Positions 37,744 to 56,167 of a DNA stretch of 64,000 bases are shown here, in pieces. A model generated the notes under the pieces. That model was not told where the DNA came from and made no database searches. It saw nothing but the letters and a program-made list of their open reading frames with translations. Within the stretch, counting starts at the first letter, position 1; each line of letters starts with the position of its first letter. Position numbers and translations under genes: made by a program. This stretch comes from Klebsormidium nitens (Eukaryota > Streptophyta > Klebsormidiophyceae > Klebsormidiales > Klebsormidiaceae). The DNA is taken from NCBI GenBank assembly GCA_000708835.1, contig DF237145.1, forward strand, positions 7,468 through 71,467. Direction: 5' to 3'.

Positions 37744-39554
37744 CTACGAAGCATTCAACAAGACTGACACCTTAGCAGAAGTTTTAAGAGGGCGCCTAAG
37801 CAACAAAATCACCAAACATGGCTGGGAGGTATCAACGCATCCTTGCGAAAGCGCTTTGGCGTGAGAGAAACGCCAATCTCCAACTTGATCGTCAAGATTT
37901 CGATAAAGAGGTCCGAAAAAGGATGGCCGATTCTTGTCGTCCCGAGAATTCAAAAGAATGGCCGAATCCAGCCATCCCGAGAACCCACCTTCATACGTAG
38001 CCAAATTCGCGAGCTGGATGGACCGTCGCGCGCGACGCGGAAGAAGCCCCAAATGAGCGGCCCACCCCTCACCAAAACACCTGCTGACGTGGCCCAATCC
38101 AGACCGTACGATGCCTCGCCAAGACCGATCCACGGGCGGTACCATCTCGTTGACGTCTCGCTTCTCTCTCTTGGCCGTGTGACACCACGTGAGAAGCGCC
38201 TCGTATAAGCCCTCCAACGACTTGCTCTTCTTTTGCTGCTCGGTGCAATACGCTATGAGCGCGTCCTGCACGCGTGCGCGCCACTCCTTGCGCGTCCAGA
38301 GGTGGTCCCCCGCGCGCGGCGGGAGGTCGAACTCGAAGAGCTCCATCGCGCGCAGCGGCAGGACCTCGCGCGCCAGCCACGTGGCGTCCGTCCAGGACAG
38401 CGTCCGCACGTCATCGATGTCGAGGCCGTCGTCCGCACGTCCGAGCCGTTGATGAAGCCATTGCTCCACGCTGCGCCCGCCCTTGCGCGCCACGTCATGC
38501 GGCCTGTTCATCGCCCTGCTTTCCCGCGCTTCCTGCATCTTCCGGTCCTCCTTCGCCGGAACCCATTCCGGCAGCAGCCGGAGCAGGCGGCCCCCCAGGT
38601 GCGAAGTAAACCACACGATAACCCCCATGTTAATCACGGCGACGATGAGGAGGTTTCGGTTCGTTCCCCGGTCATCCACGATCGCGGTCGCCGTTAAACC
38701 GATGTAAACCCAGTGGTAAACCGTGTGGAACAGGACGACCGGGAGCGGCTGCACCACCCCCGCGCACAGCGCGCGGCTGCGGCACAGCGCGCGCACCGCG
38801 GCCATCCCCGGGGTTTGGAGGTTTTCCCGTCCTCCCCTCCGTGCGTTTGGACGTCCAACTCGTCCGCGAGGGTCTGCAACTGGGGGAACCACCAGAGCGT
38901 GGTTTTACACCCCCGGTCCGTTTCGAGGTCCCAGAACCGCGCGGCGAGCGCCCAGATAGCCCACGCGAAATTGGTCAGTTCGGCGATTAACCCGACCACC
39001 AGAAAGGCGTAAACCGGGACCCGGCCCTGGTGCCCCGACCAGTGCCCCGCGCCGCTCCCGGCTGCCCACGTGGAAATAATGTGCCCGGTAGACGAGCCCA
39101 AAAGTTCCAATAACTGGCCCCAGGTCTCGATTTGGAGCACGAGGGATCCCTTCCCGAGCAGCGAAACCGCGACGATCGCGGCGACCACGACGCCCTGGCG
39201 CGGCTCGGTGATGTTAATGTTCATGAGGCCGACAAGCCCCAAAGTGACCGGGACAGCGTAGAAGGCGACGTAGGCCGCGGCCGCCTTCTTGTGGTAAACC
39301 TTCGTGGTTTTGTACCGGTAATTTCGGAGCGCGAGCGTCGTACCCGCGAAGAATAGGAGGAGGGACGACACGAAGAGCGCCATCCACCCGGCGATCCGGA
39401 AGCGGTCCTCGGAAGAGAGTGTCAGCTCGAAGACGAAGTGTTTCGAGTTGACGCGGACCAGAGGGGGAGTGGGCGGGGCGTCCAACCGGGCAGAAGCAGA
39501 GGCACCGACGGAGAAGAGGGAGGCGAGGAGTAGGATAAACGCGAGGCACGCCAT
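37744..39554 (-). pseudogene. Polytopic membrane protein interrupted by a one-base frameshift
   Basis: Two overlapping minus-strand frames make one protein: 39554 down to about 38810, then about 38810 down to 37744, some 600 aa with no other intron needed. The first frame has a signal peptide (MACLAFILLLASLF) and hydrophobic segments near residues 55-78, 91-113, 119-141 and 179-207. The second adds GVVQPLPVVLFHTVYHWVYI and LLIVAVINMGVIVWF, followed by a soluble C-terminal region of about 250 residues. Composition and CpG richness continue across the break. The switch falls at or near CCCCGGGG (about 38804-38811), where one base appears to be missing. This may be a real lesion, an assembly error in a homopolymer, or a ~76-bp intron with a weak donor. 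Family not recognised. Confidence 0.6.
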
Positions 39555-41820
39555 CGTACCGAACTCGACCTCCTCTTGGAAGTGACTCTGTTGTTTCAGT
39601 TGTCGTCAAGAAACTGCAAGGAAGTTGTCAGTTTGCACATTAGTCGCTTGCTCTAGGTAGTGTATCTAGGAGAGGCTCCTGACGAAAGAAAGGAAAGGGC
39701 GTCGGAAGAAGAAGACATCGAATTCATCTTGCGGCCTCCGGACTTGTCGTAAGCAGGCTTCACATCGAAGTCATGTTATCTGATGGCATTGAAACCTTGC
39801 AGGCTAGGTGCTAAGGGCCGTCAACTTTTTAAATCTATCGAGCTGTGATCTGTCACGCTATTTAGAAGAGCAACCGACGGCCTCTTCGAAGATTAGCAGC
39901 AAACTGGCGTTCAACCCTTGTGGTCCCAGGGCACCTGATCCGACGACTTCCACCAGGACTCTAGAAAGAGGGAAACTCTCGGGAGTACTCTTGCCACCAT
40001 CGAGCAGGTCTGCTTTAATATGGGGGTCACTATATTCTGTGAGCGAAGCGCTTGATCTGAAGATTTTTTGCTTACATAGAAGAGAACTTCGGCGGACCCC
40101 GAATGTTCCTTTTGTTACAGCTTCTTCTATTACTTGTTGCAAGAATGACAAGCGTACGTAGCACTTTTTGTACCAACCAAGAGATTGATGAACTCAGTCA
40201 GCTACAAATCCATCGTTTCATCACCCTAAAACCCTAAAACCAGAACTCGAAGAGTTGCTGATATCGAGAAGAAGCTTATTCACCTGTTCTCGACGTTAGA
40301 ATGGACCCTTTATGATGCCGTTGATCTGAATTCAGCTTTTCACCGTGCTGCTTTCGGAATCCGAATTGTCGGATGCATAAAGAGGAATTGAGGGGAGAGT
40401 CAGCAGCAGATGAAGACAGTGACTCAACGTACGCCTACGTTGGCGACAAAGACTGAAGACACTTCGGCAAAAGGCATTGCAACTTTTCCAACAGGTCGTG
40501 GTGCCAGAATTAGATTGCTCCAAAAAGATATGCTATGGATTGTAGAATCGCAGGATACTCAAATCTATGAATCGAAGTTTCGCTTCTGATGAGAGACGTG
40601 TGATACTAGCGGTTAGAGCTTTGCTGACAATCCGAGGATATGGTAAATCTTGCTCTCAGCTTTGTGGGGAAGTAAGAAAACACGACTTGATTAGACGATT
40701 GCCTGCCTCTGATCTACTTTGGCTTCACCTTTATGCATGAATGAAAAAGTTAGACTCCTACACTTGATGGTCGTCTATCCAAAACTTGGTAAAGCTGCAA
40801 ACATTGAGTGTTTGTACGCACCTTGTGGACAGGGAAAAGGAGGGGATTCCCCCAGCTCTGAGTTCCACTGTTTTAGGCTTCTGACCAAGCTTCAACGAAG
40901 GACCGAAGAGAACGATAAAGGGGCAGTCTGCTGATGGATTCTCAAGCTGGTGTAGGGAACTGAGAGAGATATTGCACCGGTATCCATCTCAAAATATTCT
41001 AACTACCCAACCTGCGCTTCTTGAGGCAGGACTTTTAAGCCCTAACGCAACATAGACAGGAATTGAATCAAGCTGTAGTTTGAAAAGAAGCATCACGTCA
41101 CATACCTAGATGAAGCCCCTTTACATTGCGGCTAGCGCCCTCCGTTTCCTGGACGGTGGATTGAACTTACAAATGATTTTGCCCCTGTCAAGCCTTGTAA
41201 CCGAAAAGCAGCCCTTTTGTGTACGTCTTGGTTCATTCCAATTTGTGTAAGGACCCCGTAAGGACCGTCGCTCATACCTTGCCAATTCTGAAGACTTTGA
41301 TTGAACGCTAGCCTTGCTAGCAAAAGCTCTCCGAATGTAATTTGCAAAGAGTTTGCACCGGCAAGAGACCAGCGCTCTGATCCCGATCTCTGAGCCGCGG
41401 CAAACTGTTTGGAAAGTTCAGGTTGTAGGTCGATTTGGGCGTTGCGTGCCCTTCTCTCTTTTTGAGGTGTTGGCAACACGAAGTTGACGTGATGTGACAA
41501 CGAGGGCGGAGCCAGGACTGACCAGTGATTGACGTCGTTTTGCATTTGGGTTTTGCGATTGGCAGCCGAGGGTCCTGTCAGACTGTCAAGGTTGTTTCTG
41601 ATCTACCGTATGACTGTAAAGGCTTGCGCCTGCGCCTAAACACTCGGGCAAAAGTACGTTATGATAAGTATCGGTTTCTTTTTCCCTTAGGGCTTCAATG
41701 GCTTGGCCATTCATGAAAGCAATCTGCATGGGACCAATCTGAAGAAACCCAAGATGACAAAATTCGGGTTGGGCCAACCGTTGTTCCGCTCAGGCAAAAA
41801 CCTGTGAAGACGTCTGACTC

Positions 41821-41862
41821 GTGATTCGTGATTCGTGATTCGTGATTTGTGATTCGTGATTC
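41821..41862. repeat. Six-unit 7-bp tandem repeat (GTGATTC)
   Basis: Six head-to-tail GTGATTC units, with a single C-to-T change in unit 4. Simple satellite-like repeat in intergenic DNA. Confidence 0.92.
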
Positions 41863-42099
41863 GTTTCATGCAACTTTGAGAGCGAACAAGCCATAAGGAA
41901 ATCTCTTTGCAGTGAACGGACTCCGAACGGACTTCTGATGCCCTCTCAGTGCATATCACCTCGTCTGTGTCTGCGATTTTGAACGGGTGTTGAATGTCGG
42001 GAGATCTCATATTTACCATGCGCTAGATGAGATCGCAAGGCAGCCACGCCGCACGTCACCGCTGCCAGCAATGGCAACTTGAATAGCTTGGACCGGGGC

Positions 42100-42195
42100 C
42101 GCCGCTTCTCTTCTTACCGCGCGCGCACTAACTCCGCGGCCGCTGGCCGCCGCTGTGTCGCGGCCGCGGACCCGCGGCGCGCGGCCGCGCCGAAA
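42100..42195. repeat. GC-rich palindromic cluster upstream of MDAR
   Basis: This stretch contains GCGGCCGC (42139 on), CGCGGCCGCG, CCGCGGCGCGCGG and CGCGGCCGCG again within about 100 bp. It is strongly self-complementary. It lies about 250-340 bp before the MDAR start codon, so it could be a CpG-rich proximal promoter element. Confidence 0.5.
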
Positions 42196-42355
42196 AAGCC
42201 GATTGACTCGGAAACTCGCAGCCTGCATGCGCCACGTATAGTTCACACTGAACAGCAGAGAGAAGAGGAGAGAACCTTCTGTGGCTCCTTCCGTGGGCAC
42301 AGCGTTGTCTTCAGAGTTTTGAGTACCATTTACGCCTGAGGACGCCATCGAAGAG

Positions 42356-42363
42356 TATATAAG
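42356..42363 (+). promoter_or_regulatory. TATA box of the MDAR gene
   Basis: TATATAAG lies about 78 bp before the MDAR ATG at 42441. That distance allows a typical transcription start around 42385-42395 with a short 5' leader. Confidence 0.6.
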
Positions 42364-42440
42364 AGGTGCAGAGGTCACCAAGTTTTCTGAAAGAGTAGCT
42401 GAGTTGACGAACTGCAGTGAGGAGCTAACGTTCTGCCGAC

Positions 42441-49893
<7,453 letters not shown>

Positions 49894-51715
49894 ACGTTTT
49901 ATGCAGACGCAAGGGCTAGTGTTGGGCGACTGAAGAGTCGACTTTAAGCGGTTTGGCTGCGTCGCTTGCTGGTCGTCCGCAGTTTCTTGAGAACAGCGAT
50001 GAAGAAGCTGCTTCTGAAGAGCCTGGTCAATGCTTATCGTGATTTGAGTGTAAACCAGCAGCGTTGATAACAGCATTAAGCGGGGCAGCAGTAGCGGACT
50101 CATTCTTTATTGGGCGAAGGCCTTCTCTCTTCGTAACAGAAACGAACTCAATGCGGATGTGGAGGAGATATATCATTGATCTCCGTAGTATCAAGTTCAA
50201 AGTGGATCATTGTATCTTTGAAGTGGAGTGAGCTAGACATGTTGACGTACTAGGTTGCAGTTCCTCGCACTCTGAGATTCTCCAATCGCTTCACGGCGGT
50301 ACACTGTGCTTCGACCTTGCCGGGGCTCTGACATCTCAAATCATGCGTCTTTCAATGATGTTAATTGAGAATTCCAAACAATGTCGGGGCTGGTGCAGCT
50401 GTAAGTTGCATGATTGGCAACAGGCCGTGCATGATGTATAACTGGTGCCCCTGAGTATCAATGTACTGATATTCCATGTACAAACACGACAACATGTTTC
50501 CTTGAAATTATAGAAGCCACAATACTGCCACGGGCCCGGCCGGAAAACGCCCGGCACCGGCTGGCCGCTGGAAGGCGGCGGCCGCGTGCGCGGCCGCATC
50601 GTCATATTTTGTCCTCGGGCGGCCGCGGGCGCGCGGGTGCACTTCAACAGGCTGATGGCGGCAGGGGTACCACAGAATCAGATACCCTGTGGAACCCTAA
50701 ACCAGTCACACATGGCGCTCCTGCATTACTAATACAGGGGCGCAGCTAGCTGCCTTGACAAGGGAGGATCAACGGAGCTCTCTTTAATTCATTAGATTCA
50801 GAAACGCTGTGGCCTAGCTCTGCAGCCTCAGGAAGGGGAGGATTGTTCGCTTCAGGTGAGCTGCTTCGCCGGTGGCCCTCACTCAGCCTTTTGCAATGGT
50901 ATTGCATTGCATGAATGGGATTGACTACCTGCTGTCTCATCGATCAAAGTCACAATGTTCTGCAGCAATGTCACGTCAGCTGATTCCACAGAGAAGCAAG
51001 GTTACACAGCTAATGATCAGAATTTACCTTTTTTGTACTTTATCAGCTCAGGACCTCTTCCACGTATTTGTAGCATATTAGAAAAAAATTCGTGCTTCTG
51101 TCTTGTCAGACGGAGCTGCAATGTGGACCTTAAGATCACCTGTTGGTCTGAATCAGGGCACATTTGCTTGGTCCAGAGACCATCAAACCAAATGACCCCG
51201 ATCTTTTGTCGTACACCCGAAGAAGTTAGCTGCCTTTCTGGGTCTTAGCTTATCGAAACAGAGCTCCATTGCTCATCTGTGCAACAAGATGGTGCTTTTG
51301 AGAATCAACCCAAATGTTGCATGCGCTTCAGGATTAAGAAATCTTTTGATCAACCATCACTGCACTGGACAGTTCAAGCATTTGGCTTGTCAGACTAAGC
51401 GAATGGAGTCTGTCTTGTTCCTGTCATAGATTGCAGAGGGCGCCTGTCAGATTACGCCTCTCTGTTTCAGCAGCCCTTATGGCAGATGTGTGGAACTGCT
51501 GCTTACAGTTCCATATTTTACTCCAAACAGAAGTTCTTTCTACGTCCAGCTTGCAATTGCTCAATGCTCAGGAAGTGCCCCTTCGTGTTCCTCTCAGGTG
51601 ACTGCCGCCATCCTTACTCCGCATACTTGTGGCAGCACCTTGCAAGGAAAGATCTTCAAGTCCTCGTCCTGACTCCAGCCAACGAGCCCTGGAAACTAAA
51701 AAGCTGGTTACAGGC
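49894..51715. other. Gene-free interval between MDAR and the PLAC8 gene
   Basis: It contains the MDAR 3' flank, a GC-rich palindromic cluster (about 50530-50642, several GGCCGC motifs, resembling the one at 42100) and the PLAC8 5' region. No coding region is supported, although a 5' UTR exon of the PLAC8 gene could lie after 51400. Confidence 0.5.
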
Positions 51716-54024
51716 ATGGCGGAGAACCCGAAATGTCCTGGCCAGGTTGTGTGGGTCAGCAGCAGCGAACCCCTCCATCAAGAGAGCTCTCTCCCCCCCC
51801 TGCAAGAGGACTCCTTCGACGACCTTCCCGAATTGATTGAGGCAGAGTCAGACTCAGATTCAGAGGGGGTCCCCGAGCTCGTTGCTGACCTCAGCGAGGT
51901 GTCTGACTATGATGACATGCCCGAGCTCGGGAGCGACAGCGACGATGACGTCAGCGATGACGACGAGCCCCCGCCTCTAGTTGGAGAAGACAGCGACGAC
52001 GAAGACGATTTGCCTGAGCTCATTGCCTTCGATGATGAGGAGGATTCTAAAGAGAAGTATGAGCTGTTGATCGCGACTGCGGGGGCCCGTCGGAGCTCCC
52101 CATACCGTTCTCTGACGCAACAACCTTGCTGGCTTGAGAAGAGTGCGATCGGGAACCTGGAGGGCTTTGGCGGGGGTGATGTGACTTCGGGCGAGTCATC
52201 TCCTTGGAATATGGCATTAGCACAATATCAGAGCAAGGTTGGCAACCCGCTTGTGGTCATCACTGACTCGGTGGGAGAAGAAACGCTATCAAATGAAAGT
52301 CTGAGGCGCCCGGTGGAGTGCCCCAGGCTCGGAGACCAGGGGCTCGTCAAGGGCGAGGAGCGCACGGTGGTTTTCCCTGGGGGAGCCAAGCAAGCGGAGC
52401 CGCAGGAGTGGTCGACCGGCCTGTTTGACTGCTGCTTGGACGTGCCGACATGTAAGACTTAGGGTACAGGAGATGCTATTATCACTTTTGAAGTTGACAG
52501 CTAAGCTTCTGGACTTGGTTTACTGTTTGACTTCACTCCAACATGATGACTGGGTGAATCAAGAGACTTTTACTATGCAAGTTCTGACGTGGCCACTTTG
52601 TCGCTGCTAAGATGACATTACCTTCCGCTTGAATCCTTCATGCGGTGCGCCGTGCTTCTGCCCCCTTCTTCCTTCTTCCCGAACTGCAGGTCCCCCGTTC
52701 TTCTCCTCTTTCAAACGAACTCCATCCTGTTGCAATCACTGAGGCTTTCCTTGGTGTCGCTGACATCATCGCTGACGTGGCCGCTGGCGTCACTCCCCCA
52801 GCCGCAGGCCTCCTCGCTGCCCTCTGCGCCTGCGTCCTCTAGCCCCCCCTTTGCTTCCCAACACCAAAGTCCCGGTTCTCAAGACGAACTCGGCTCTGAG
52901 GCAACCCATTGACGTTCTTCCGGTGTCGCTGATATCACGGCTGAAGTCACTTCCCCTTCCGCAGGCCTCCTCGGCGCGCTCTGCCCGTGCGTCCTCTACG
53001 GCCAGACCCACCGCCTCGTCACCGGCCGCTCCTGCATGACGTCAGCGCTCGCGCAGTTTTTCGCCGTGCTGGGGGGGGCCTTGTTGGGGGGCTGCTTCCT
53101 GTGCCACTGGGGCTACGCGCCGTGCGCCGCTGCCCCCCTGAGGAGCGTGATTCGCGGCAAGTACGGGCTGGCTGCGACGGGGCCGTTTGAGCTGGCGAGC
53201 GAGGCGGAGGGCCGGCTGGCCGACTGCTTCGTGCACTACTGGTGCCACCCAGTGAGTGGCTTTGTTTGTTTGATTCCGTCAGTCTGATTCTAATTTCACC
53301 GACCCAGCAAAGAAGGAAGCGCCCGAACGACCGGCAAACGCTCACCTTTCGTCACGAACCTTGAAAAACATAACGTCAGTGGCCAAACTAAGCAACAAGC
53401 AAGGCATCCTCCGTTCGCTCGGTGTTCTTCTGACTGCTAGATCGTGTAATGGATGCAGGTTAAAGAACCGCAGGATCGCTAATCAGATATAATAAAGCTC
53501 GTTTTTGCTAAATTGTTTGATGGTCGATCAGGAGATCACGATCTCGTTGCATTTCGGGTCCATTTTGACCCGGGCGTCGCAGGCTCATCTGCTTGTTGTC
53601 CCTTCAGATCACCCTTCTTACTGCTCGCTTCAAATTGGCCGGAGGATAGGTTACACAACGCTTTCCTCTGTGGCAGCGCGTCAAACTTTGAGCAGAATCG
53701 GCATGCATAATCAACATGTTGTTTGCGTCTTCGGGCTCCTCTAAATTCAGGGTTGGAAGCCTGAGTGTGACTCCTCGGTTGAAGAAACCAAGCGCTTATA
53801 ACTACTGTTCTCGTCCCCTACAGTGCGCGCTCTGCCAGGAGTACCGGGAGGTTAAATTCCGCACGAAGCTTGAAACCGGGGGCACCTACACAGCACCCCC
53901 GGTCGTTGAAGAAATGGAGAAGCGGGTTATTGCGGAACCCGTCAAGAGCGCCGGCGTCAAGGAGGAAGCCGGGGGCGTTTACTACACCCTTCTGGCTGGG
54001 GAATATAAGGGCGCCGTTGTTTGA
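51716..54024 (+). CDS. PLAC8 (Cys-rich) family protein with acidic N-terminal region
   Basis: Three exons: 51716..52451, 52965..53251, 53824..54024. They total 1224 bp (407 aa) and phases match. The C-terminal part is a PLAC8 domain: WSTGLFDCCLDVPTC at the end of exon 1, LCPCVLYGQTH at the start of exon 2, a hydrophobic segment (QFFAVLGGALLGGCFLCHWG), and CALCQEYREVKFR at the start of exon 3. PLAC8 proteins are small membrane-associated proteins; plant members include cell-number regulators and cadmium/calcium-related proteins. The first ~125 residues are very acidic and repeat a (D/V)xPEL motif four times (DLPEL, VPELV, MPELG, DLPEL). I did not find the same arrangement in any family I know. 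The start at 51716 is the first ATG in frame; upstream GTG at 51629 is less likely. An exon 2 decoy lies in intron 1. Confidence 0.85.
52680..53003 (+). repeat. Duplicated acceptor edge of PLAC8 exon 2
   Basis: The real exon 2 edge (acceptor at 52961-52964, then GCCTCCTCGGCGCGCTCTGC) has a copy 157 bp upstream. That copy's acceptor is at 52804-52807, then GCCTCCTCGCTGCCCTCTGC. Intron blocks upstream are also shared (GGTGTCGCTGA-ATCA-GGCTGA). The decoy would encode CLLAALCACVL and then TAG. Confidence 0.88.
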
Positions 54025-55678
54025 GGTAGAAGTAGTTGGAAGGGCAATACATCTGATAATGGAGTTCAATCTCGTCGGCACAGAATGATGACATTCCGTC
54101 ATTGAAAGGTCTTGGGCGTTGGGCGTTTTGCTGGCTGCGGTCGGAAGAAAAGTTGAGCTAGCCCGCACTTGATAGAGCGGAGCGATGCGATTGGCGTGGT
54201 TCTGATCGCTGAACATTTAGGAGACCGGACTGCATTCGTCAACGGCCTGGTCTGGACGATAGCACGACTGCTGACAAGTTGGTCTTGTACATAGGGTTAA
54301 ATGAAACTTCCCAGGCTTTGGTTAACATCAATAGCCTGCTCATGGTCATTTCAACTTTCTTTTCGTAGATCGTGCAATAGAGCATTGAAGGCCCGTTGGA
54401 CAGTGGATCATCTGTTCAAAGAAAAAGATTGGACCGGGCTTAAAACGGGACTCGATCCTTCCGACGAGCCTTACTTTCAGGCATCGAATGTAGTCTGCTT
54501 GACCGGAAATTGCAGTTCCATTCTGCACGCATGCGCAAACATATGACGTACGTGTGCACTGAAAGCTAGCTGAGCATTGCTTATACATATGGCCGCGGCC
54601 ACGTTGGTGCTCTGTCCTGTACACAGGCTGGCCACGTTACACGTGACGGGACTTCTGGCACGTAGATGATATAAACCTACTATATACATCAGCGCATTGA
54701 TTGAATATCTGGAGACTGTCACTGTTTCCTGCACTTAACTCGATGACATGTCGGTGGCATGCATGCAGCAATGCTCCTCAATCCTGGCCAGCGAATTGAA
54801 CATGGCCGCCCAGAAAGCCTACTAATTCTAGATTAACAATCAGCCTTCGTGTAGCTCCTATCGGCGATGAATACTCAACATGTTGAGCGTTAGCTTTGAG
54901 ATGTGGTCTACGTTTATATAATGGGAAGTTGTTTCGTCGCGGTGATTATAGAAGAGTAAAGCTGTTGATTGGCACCCCATTGGCACAATCGATAGAAGTC
55001 CGTACATGAAGATCGTTATCGACTAGCATGCATGGGCTCTGGGTTACGACGTGCTTGCAAAGCTGTTCCTGGAGGAGCTCTTAAATGGATTTTCGAGAGG
55101 CAGTCTGGTCCAACTAGTTCCAAGTGCGGCGTCATAAGAAAATCTAACGTAGAGTCACAAAGTACAGGTGGGTCATTCTGCACGGCATAAAATCCTTGAG
55201 CAGTCAAGGCAGTAGAGTGGATTCCCTCTGTTAAGATCTGACCCAGGGTCAAAACGTCCAAAAAGTAGCTTGAGGTACCGCACTTCATAATCGTCATAAT
55301 CGTCCTTGAAACGGCCATCTTAACTTACAGAAGACTCCAACGTGAATAGAGGAGCTTGGATTAATCGAGGTAGAGAGACCCAAGAACCACAAAGTATGAA
55401 ATCTCTAGCAACATAACTTTTCCCCACCCAGATTTGCAACAAACTCCTGCCCTCCGACTAGCGCACTGAGGCTCGGGGGATGCTCCTAATTACATTCAGA
55501 ACATTTTCAAAATAAACCTTCAAGGTCTCCAGCACTTAGATGTGAATCTCACGACAGAATATTGACTCGTTCGACTCCTGAGCTTCTGATACTACGAGTC
55601 TTGACTATTCTAGCCTTGTACCATGAAATATCTTTAAACACTGTCCTTTTCCTTGTTATTGGTTGACCCAGTTTAAAG
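54025..55678. other. Gene-free interval downstream of PLAC8
   Basis: About 1.65 kb of AT-richer sequence between convergent stops. I see only the expected 3' flanks, and nothing with coding or structural support. Confidence 0.5.
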
Positions 55679-56167
55679 CTAAAGGGCACTTAAGCGGCCC
55701 ATAATTTTCAAAACCACCACCTGCGTGAATCTTCCCGACAGGTGTACTTCCCCCGCCCCCAGGAGAGCCTCCATGAAAGTTGCGGCAGTTTTCACCCCTG
55801 GTTGCGTGCTGCCTAACGCGGCGGTAAGCTTTAGTTGTCCGGCCAGCTTTGCAAGGCTCTCGTTGGTGACGATATCTTGCGTCTTCTTGTGGAGCTCTGA
55901 AGGAGCCGTGACCCCCTGCGCTAGGAGCTCTTTGATGACGTAGAATTTCAGCGCTGCGTCGCCCACAAGTGCGAGCTTTTCGCGAGTCTCTTTGTCTGAC
56001 ACAAGCTTGTGCAACCACGTAGGTGGGCAGTGACTCCACAGGCAGAAAAACTGTAACAGGCTTTGAACTGCTTTGTCTTTCTCTGTCAGCGAAGAAGACT
56101 CTTTGCTCCTCTTCATCAGCAGCCGTTTGAGCAGCGACAGCACCTTCTCGACATCGCTCGAGTCCAT
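55679..56167 (-). CDS. RNase III-like domain protein, catalytic acids not conserved
   Basis: Single 162-aa frame starting at 56167. The core reads KLALVGDAALKF, then DIVTNESLAKLAGQLKL, then ATFMEALLGAG. These match the order and spacing of the RNase III domain (signature ...LE-FLGDAVL..., then ...NESLARIA..., then ...AD-EALIGA...). In active family members the signature is ERLEFLGD and the second site is ADxxEA. Here the signature Glu is Ala, and the second-site Asp is replaced by Thr, though GD and EA remain. I infer an inactive or altered domain, perhaps RNA-binding or structural, as in several plant mini-RNase III relatives. No dsRNA-binding domain is visible. An extra upstream exon is possible because the region upstream of the ATG is open in other frames. 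Confidence 0.5.
   Translation of the reverse strand: MDSSDVEKVLSLLKRLLMKRSKESSSLTEKDKAVQSLLQFFCLWSHCPPTWLHKLVSDKETREKLALVGDAALKFYVIKELLAQGVTAPSELHKKTQDIVTNESLAKLAGQLKLTAALGSTQPGVKTAATFMEALLGAGEVHLSGRFTQVVVLKIMGRLSAL

Larger units (their letters stand above)
39555..42440. other. Gene-free interval, with the MDAR promoter at its right end
   Basis: About 2.9 kb between divergent starts. It contains a short telomere-like CCCTAAAACCCTAAAACC (40225-40242), the (GATTCGT) array at 41821, a GC-rich cluster at 42100-42195 and the MDAR TATA box at 42356. Open frames here are short and motif-free. Confidence 0.5.

Noticed and set aside
38274-38697. Arg/Pro/Ala-rich plus-strand frames over the membrane protein
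   Set aside because: Shadow frames of a GC-rich coding region on the other strand.
41821-41862. Possible CRISPR array
   Set aside because: Seven-base units without spacers; a simple satellite in eukaryotic DNA.
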